From Candidatus Poseidoniia archaeon (GTDB lineage Archaea; Thermoplasmatota; Poseidoniia; MGIII; CG-Epi1): a stretch of DNA of 10,779 nucleotides. Both the position numbers and the translations under genes were made by a program. This document shows, piece by piece, positions 7,439 through 10,779 of the stretch (positions are counted from its first letter, which is position 1; the number at the start of each line of letters is the position of its first letter). The notes beneath the pieces are model-generated. The model was not told the origin of the DNA. It did no database searches and worked only from the letters and a program-made list of their open reading frames with translations. The DNA is taken from contig JAPYSZ010000008.1 in NCBI GenBank assembly GCA_029941645.1, forward strand, positions 1-10,779. Reading direction: 5' to 3'.

Positions 7439-8002
7439 ATGGCAAAATTCATTGAAGAAGAAGAAGAAGTAGCGAGTGAAGATGGAGTTTCTGACGCACC
7501 GTCATCAGATATTCAAATCTACACGATGAAATCCCAAATAGGGCACGAACGAACAGCTAGTGAAAGGTTGGCAGATAGAGTAAGAAGAAGTGGAGCACCA
7601 ATATTTTCTATTCTAGCACCCTCTAAATTACGAGGATATATTTTCGTGGAAACAAATAGTCCTGAGGCTCTCCGTGATAATCTCAAAGGTTTAACACATG
7701 CTAGAGGTATGGTGATGAATAGAGGTAAGGGATATGGTCGTTCAAAAGAACCAGATACTTTTGGAACAACTAGTCTTGAGGAATTAAGGCCTCATTTGAC
7801 ACCACCACCTGCTGTTTCAGGAATTGAAGAAGGAAATATTGTTGAAGTTATTGCTGGCCCATTCAAGGGTGAAAAAGCCAGAGTTCAACGTATTGATCAA
7901 TCAAAGGAAGAAGTTACAGTTGAGTTATTCGAAGCTATGGTGCCAATACCAATCACAGTTCGCGGCGACCATGTTCGCGTTTTAGAAAAAGAGGTTAATT
8001 AA
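7439..8002 (+). CDS. spt5: Transcription elongation factor Spt5 (NusG homologue)
   Basis: Spt5 binds the RNA polymerase clamp, closes the DNA channel for processive elongation, and links transcription to translation; in archaea it pairs with Spt4. The 187-residue product has an acidic, low-complexity N-terminus (EEEEE at 6-10, written mostly as GAA codons). An NGN domain spans about 24-120 and includes the typical LRGYIFVE strand at 64-71. A KOW domain begins near 128, with GNIVEVIAGPFKGEKARV at 132-149. Archaeal Spt5 is usually near 150 residues, so the acidic extension of about 20 residues makes this copy slightly long. The start is 4 nt after the secE stop with only weak AGGA-like sites. 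The stop overlaps the rpl11 start by one base (TAATG). Confidence 0.95.
   Translation: MAKFIEEEEEVASEDGVSDAPSSDIQIYTMKSQIGHERTASERLADRVRRSGAPIFSILAPSKLRGYIFVETNSPEALRDNLKGLTHARGMVMNRGKGYGRSKEPDTFGTTSLEELRPHLTPPPAVSGIEEGNIVEVIAGPFKGEKARVQRIDQSKEEVTVELFEAMVPIPITVRGDHVRVLEKEVN
7991..7995 (+). promoter_or_regulatory. Shine-Dalgarno site GAGGT for rpl11
   Basis: GAGGT lies in the last codons of spt5 with 6 nt before the ATG at 8002. It supports that start and indicates independent ribosome loading for L11 in addition to coupling through the TAATG overlap. Confidence 0.7.
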
Positions 8003-8472
8003 TGGGAGAAACAGTGGAAGCATTAGTAAATGCAGGCAAAGCATCTGCAGGTCCTCCTTTGGGCCCTGCATTAGGACCTTCAGGAGTAAATGTTAAGGAA
8101 GTGATTAATCAAATTAATTCACGTACTAAAGATATGGAAGGCATGCAGGTACCGGTCAAAGTTAAAGTTGGAGATGATAAGAGTTTTACGATTGAAGTTG
8201 GAACACCACCTGCATCTTCACTTATCAAACAGATTTTAGCAATTAAGAAAGGTTCAGGAGAGGCAGGAACGGTTGTAGCAGCAGATTTACCACTAGAAAA
8301 AGCAATCAAAGTTGCTAAGCAAAAGGGCCCTGGTTTGACTGGGGGTGACATTAAAGCTATGACATCAGAAATTCTTGGCGTTGCTAAATCAATGGGTCTT
8401 ACTTGTGAAAGCAAGGATCCCAAAGAGATTCAGGCATCCATTAAATCAGGAGAGCTTGACGACAGGTTTTGA
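8002..8472 (+). CDS. rpl11: Large ribosomal subunit protein L11 (uL11)
   Basis: L11 binds the GTPase-associated centre of 23S rRNA and forms part of the ribosomal stalk base where elongation factors act. The 156-residue product carries the N-terminal hallmark AGKASAGPPLGPALGPSGVNV near residues 12-32, written here only as a short motif: AGPPLGPALGPSGVNV. The C-terminal rRNA-binding domain contains the SSLIKQIL, LPLEKAIKVAK and EILGVAKSMGLTCE stretches. Length is normal for archaea (about 160). The start is fixed by the TAATG overlap with spt5 and a GAGGT site. In many archaea L1, L10 and the stalk protein P1 follow L11; here the next gene is instead carbamate kinase, overlapping by one base (TGATG). 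Confidence 0.96.
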   Translation: MGETVEALVNAGKASAGPPLGPALGPSGVNVKEVINQINSRTKDMEGMQVPVKVKVGDDKSFTIEVGTPPASSLIKQILAIKKGSGEAGTVVAADLPLEKAIKVAKQKGPGLTGGDIKAMTSEILGVAKSMGLTCESKDPKEIQASIKSGELDDRF

Positions 8473-9389
8473 TGCGAATTGTTTTGGCTATTGGAGGCAA
8501 CGCACTCCTTCAGTCAGGCGATGATGGAACTGTAGAATCCCAATCACTTAGGGCTTTTGAATCTCTTTCAAATATCCTTCCACTTTTACTAAGCAGAGAA
8601 AAATTATTGTTAACCCATGGTAATGGTCCTCAGGTCGGTAATGCACTATTACGGGCTGAAGCAGGAATTCCGCAAACTCCACATAGACCGTTAGATTATC
8701 TCGTTTCAGATACTCAAGGTGGAATAGGTTATCTTCTTGAGCGTACTCTTAGAAATATAGTGAAGAAAAATAAAGGTGAACGGGAAATAATGACTATGCT
8801 TACACAGGTCAGAGTAGATTCTAAGGATCCGTCCCTCAAAAATCCAAGTAAGCCTGTAGGCCCTTGGTTCAACGTTGATGAAAAAGAAAATTTAATTTCA
8901 AAGGGTTGGACCTTGACACAGAGAGAAAAAGGTGTCCGTCGAATGGTCCCCTCACCAAAGCCAAAAGAGGTTATTGAATTAGAAATAATGCGTTCACTAT
9001 TTGAGAATAGAATTCTTTGTATAACTGCAGGAGGTGGGGGAACTCCCGTAATTTATAATTCGGATGGATGGCAGGGAGTCGAGGGTGTAATTGACAAGGA
9101 TCTAGTTTCAAGTATTTTAGCAAAAGAGTTGAATGCCACTCACTTAATCATAGCAACAGACGTCGAAAACGTTTGGATTGGCCCTAATAAAGATTCAATA
9201 GGTAAAATTAATACAGCTACATTACGCAAATATTATGATGATGGTGAATTTCCTTCAGGTTCAATGGGCCCTAAGGTCCAAGCCGCTCTTAATTTTGTTA
9301 AATCAAAGAACCAGACTACTATAATCACATCGATTTCAAGTGTCATGCAAGCTTTAGATGGAAATGCAGGTACGATAGTAACACTCTAA
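8472..9389 (+). CDS. arcC: Carbamate kinase
   Basis: This is an amino-acid-kinase-fold enzyme that reversibly converts carbamate plus ATP to carbamoyl phosphate plus ADP in the cytoplasm. The 305-residue product is full length and has the family motifs in order: IGGNAL at 7-12, THGNGPQVG at 48-56, KNPSKPVGP at 123-131, GVRRMVPSPKP at 154-164, AGGGGTPV at 186-193, GVIDKDL at 205-211, ATDVENV at 228-234, GSMGPKV at 263-269 and GNAGTIV near the end. I choose the ATG at 8472, which overlaps the L11 TGA stop, over a TTG one codon earlier. No nearby arginine deiminase or catabolic ornithine transcarbamylase gene points to fermentative arginine use. In Pyrococcus a carbamate-kinase-like enzyme supplies carbamoyl phosphate for biosynthesis, and the facing pyrBI genes make that role plausible here, though unproven. 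Confidence 0.93.
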   Translation: MRIVLAIGGNALLQSGDDGTVESQSLRAFESLSNILPLLLSREKLLLTHGNGPQVGNALLRAEAGIPQTPHRPLDYLVSDTQGGIGYLLERTLRNIVKKNKGEREIMTMLTQVRVDSKDPSLKNPSKPVGPWFNVDEKENLISKGWTLTQREKGVRRMVPSPKPKEVIELEIMRSLFENRILCITAGGGGTPVIYNSDGWQGVEGVIDKDLVSSILAKELNATHLIIATDVENVWIGPNKDSIGKINTATLRKYYDDGEFPSGSMGPKVQAALNFVKSKNQTTIITSISSVMQALDGNAGTIVTL

Positions 9390-9844
9390 AGAAAATTTAG
9401 TTTATCTTCTTCTATTTTACGTCCACAATAGGTACATTGGATTTGGTGTGTTTCTTCATCTATGAGTTTAAAATTGCTTGAAACACCTCTTTCATTGTTA
9501 CTTATACAATTTTCATTTGGACAATGGACTATACTTGATATGAAAGAGGGGATTTTTACCTCCTTTTTCTCTGCAACAGCGTAGTTACGAATTATATTTA
9601 CTCTTGCATTTGGCGATAGTAGAGCCAATTTTTCTATTTCGTTTTCATCTAGTTCACGATCTTCAACTTTAATCATATCCTTACGCTTTTGTTTCTTGCT
9701 TTGAACGTTTACTAGTAAACTTATTGTGGTTCCGCTTTTACTTAATCCTAGAATATCTAAAATTTTTCTTCCTCTTCCCGCCCTAATATGATCTATAACA
9801 GTTCCATTTCGAATAGGTTGTACCTTCAATAAATTCTCGCTCAC
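9386..9844 (-). CDS. pyrI: Aspartate carbamoyltransferase regulatory chain PyrI
   Basis: PyrI is the nucleotide-binding regulatory subunit that joins catalytic PyrB trimers into the allosteric ATCase holoenzyme of pyrimidine synthesis. The 152-residue product has the N-terminal allosteric domain, with GTVIDHIRAG at 14-23 and RKDMIKVED at 54-62. The C-terminal zinc domain has four cysteines at 108, 113, 137 and 140 (HCPNENC and CTYC), matching the spacing of the E. coli chain. It starts at a GTG at 9844 that overlaps the pyrB TGA by 4 nt (GTGA), with a GGAG site 7 nt upstream. Its TAG stop overlaps the carbamate kinase TAA in the opposite direction. All key zinc ligands are present, so the enzyme is probably regulated by nucleotides. 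Confidence 0.95.
   Translation of the reverse strand: MSENLLKVQPIRNGTVIDHIRAGRGRKILDILGLSKSGTTISLLVNVQSKKQKRKDMIKVEDRELDENEIEKLALLSPNARVNIIRNYAVAEKKEVKIPSFISSIVHCPNENCISNNERGVSSNFKLIDEETHQIQCTYCGRKIEEDKLNFL
9399..9418 (+). terminator. T-rich tract downstream of carbamate kinase; possible archaeal terminator
   Basis: The 20 bases beginning 10 nt after the arcC stop are T-rich (TTTATCTTCTTCTATTTTA), with no hairpin. Archaeal RNA polymerase often stops at such U-rich tracts, so this could end the ftsZ-arcC transcript. It is also the antisense of Lys/Glu/Asp codons at the PyrI C-terminus, which may be the whole reason for its composition. Confidence 0.3.
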
Positions 9845-10749
9845 TTCTTTGCTCCAATCAATTTCTCTAGTAAGGCCATCCTTACAGGCACTCCATTGAA
9901 GGCTTGCCTAAAGTATGCGGCATGTTTCGTCTCGTCAACATCCGTTGAAATTTCATCAACTCTTGGTAAAGGATGTAGTATTTTCATTTTAGACTTTGCA
10001 TTTTTCAACAATTCTGCGTTGATTTTATAGGCGCCAGCTACTTTCTTGTAATCTTCTAAATCAGGGAATCTTTCCTTTTGAATTCTTGTTACATAGAGTA
10101 CATCTAAATCACCAAGCACTTCCTTCAAATTCTCATGTGTTGACCAATGACTGTCTAACACATCAGTAACGTGTTCAGGCATTGCTAGACTTTTTGGAGA
10201 GATAAAGAAAAATTTAGTATTAAAACGATTAAGAGCCTGTGAAAGAGAATGGACGGTTCTTCCGTATCTAAGGTCACCTAGCATTCCAACTTTTAGTCCC
10301 TCTAATTTACCAATTTCATCCTTAATGGTAAACAAATCTAAGAGTGTTTGTGTTGGATGCTGTCCAGCTCCATCCCCTCCATTAATTATCGGTACTTCTG
10401 AAACTTCTGAAGCTAATTTTGCCGCGCCTTCTCGAGGATGTCTAAGCACTACTGCATCTGAGTATCCGGCAACCATTCTTATTGCGTCTGACAACGTTTC
10501 ACCTTTCAGGTGTGATGTTGCTGAGGGATCTGCAAAACCAATACAACTTCCTCCTAATCTTTGCATTGCACTTTCGAAGGATAATCTGGTTCTTGTTGAA
10601 GGTTCAAAAAAGCATGTTGCCAGTATTTTCCCGTCCAATGTTTTCGATTTTTTATTTCCTTTTGCAACAGGTAACAATTCCTTTGCACGTTTCAAAATGC
10701 CCATGATGCTTTTATTGTCTAAATCTTCTATGGACACTATGTGCTTCAT
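9841..10749 (-). CDS. pyrB: Aspartate carbamoyltransferase catalytic chain PyrB
   Basis: PyrB condenses carbamoyl phosphate with aspartate to N-carbamoyl-aspartate, the first committed step of pyrimidine synthesis. The 302-residue product is full length. The carbamoyl-phosphate loop FFEPSTRTR spans 47-55. The mobile SHLKGE loop at 79-84 supplies the Ser and Lys shared with the neighbouring subunit. HPREGAA is at 104-110, GAGQHPTQTLLD at 127-138, GDLRYGRTVHSL at 158-169, and the aspartate-binding PLPRVDEI at 260-267. These distinguish it from ornithine carbamoyltransferase. The ATG at 10749 lies about 26 nt after a TATA-like box at the window edge. pyrI follows with a 4-nt overlap, so the two subunits are made together. 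No attenuator or PyrR-type leader is possible if the message is leaderless. Confidence 0.97.
   Translation of the reverse strand: MKHIVSIEDLDNKSIMGILKRAKELLPVAKGNKKSKTLDGKILATCFFEPSTRTRLSFESAMQRLGGSCIGFADPSATSHLKGETLSDAIRMVAGYSDAVVLRHPREGAAKLASEVSEVPIINGGDGAGQHPTQTLLDLFTIKDEIGKLEGLKVGMLGDLRYGRTVHSLSQALNRFNTKFFFISPKSLAMPEHVTDVLDSHWSTHENLKEVLGDLDVLYVTRIQKERFPDLEDYKKVAGAYKINAELLKNAKSKMKILHPLPRVDEISTDVDETKHAAYFRQAFNGVPVRMALLEKLIGAKK
9852..9855 (-). promoter_or_regulatory. Shine-Dalgarno site GGAG for pyrI
   Basis: The minus strand reads GGAGCAAAGAA before the GTG at 9844, giving GGAG with 7 nt spacing. This supports the unusual GTG start and coupled translation of pyrB and pyrI. Confidence 0.65.
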
Positions 10750-10770
10750 GGTCTGCTAACGAAGGGGGTT

Positions 10771-10778
10771 TTTTAAAT
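10771..10778 (-). promoter_or_regulatory. TATA-like box for pyrBI at the right edge
   Basis: The minus strand reads ATTTAAAA here, centred about 26 nt upstream of the pyrB ATG. The spacing equals that of the ftsZ and giant-gene boxes, suggesting another leaderless transcript. The upstream BRE element lies outside the window. Confidence 0.5.
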
Positions 10779-10779
10779 T

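Noticed and set aside
7453..7470. GAA-rich microrepeat at the start of spt5
   Set aside because: It simply encodes the acidic Glu run at residues 6-10 of Spt5; too short and coding-constrained to call a repeat element.
8109..8423. Minus-strand open frame of 104 codons opposite rpl11
   Set aside because: Shadow of the conserved L11 coding sequence; composition reflects reverse reading of Gly/Pro/Lys codons.
8469..8471. TTG start for carbamate kinase one codon before the ATG
   Set aside because: The ATG at 8472 gives the typical TGATG stop-start overlap and the usual family N-terminus (MRIVLAIGGNAL).
10325..10759. Plus-strand open frames of 74 and 144 codons opposite pyrB
   Set aside because: Antisense shadows of the well-conserved PyrB region; no initiation signals.

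Overview
The window looks archaeal, and most likely euryarchaeal. It has the ftsZ-secE-spt5-rpl11 gene order known from Euryarchaeota, a short single-span SecE of the Sec61-gamma type, an Spt5 with NGN and KOW domains, TATA boxes about 26 nt upstream of start codons (leaderless transcripts), and GGAGG or GAGGT ribosome binding sites in front of internal operon genes. The DNA is AT-rich and almost entirely coding. A relative of the uncultivated marine Thermoplasmatota (for example Marine Group II or III) is my guess from this layout; no rRNA is present to confirm it.

Layout. (1) Bases 1-54, minus: the first 18 codons of a gene that leaves the window, with an N-terminus reminiscent of Cas4-like PD-(D/E)XK nucleases. 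(2) Bases 105-6010, minus: a two-gene operon. The first gene encodes a very large exported protein of about 1819 residues, made largely of degenerate repeats. Its stop overlaps, as ATGA, the start of a 149-residue protein with one N-terminal membrane anchor. (3) Bases 6011-6100: a 90-bp divergent promoter with one TATA box for each direction. (4) Bases 6101-9389, plus: ftsZ, secE, spt5, rpl11 and a carbamate kinase gene, tightly packed with gaps of 2-4 nt or 1-nt overlaps. (5) Bases 9386-10749, minus: pyrB then pyrI, the catalytic and regulatory chains of aspartate carbamoyltransferase. They overlap by 4 nt and are driven by a TATA box at the right edge.

How the genes fit together. The plus operon combines cell division (FtsZ), protein export (SecE), transcription elongation (Spt5) and translation (L11). 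Carbamate kinase is attached at its end. Carbamate kinase and aspartate carbamoyltransferase meet at the same metabolite, carbamoyl phosphate, and their genes run into each other tail to tail with overlapping stop codons. The least understood part is the giant surface protein with its small membrane-anchored partner, transcribed back to back with ftsZ. There is no gene-free stretch longer than 100 bases, and I saw no tRNA, rRNA, CRISPR array, insertion sequence or attachment site.
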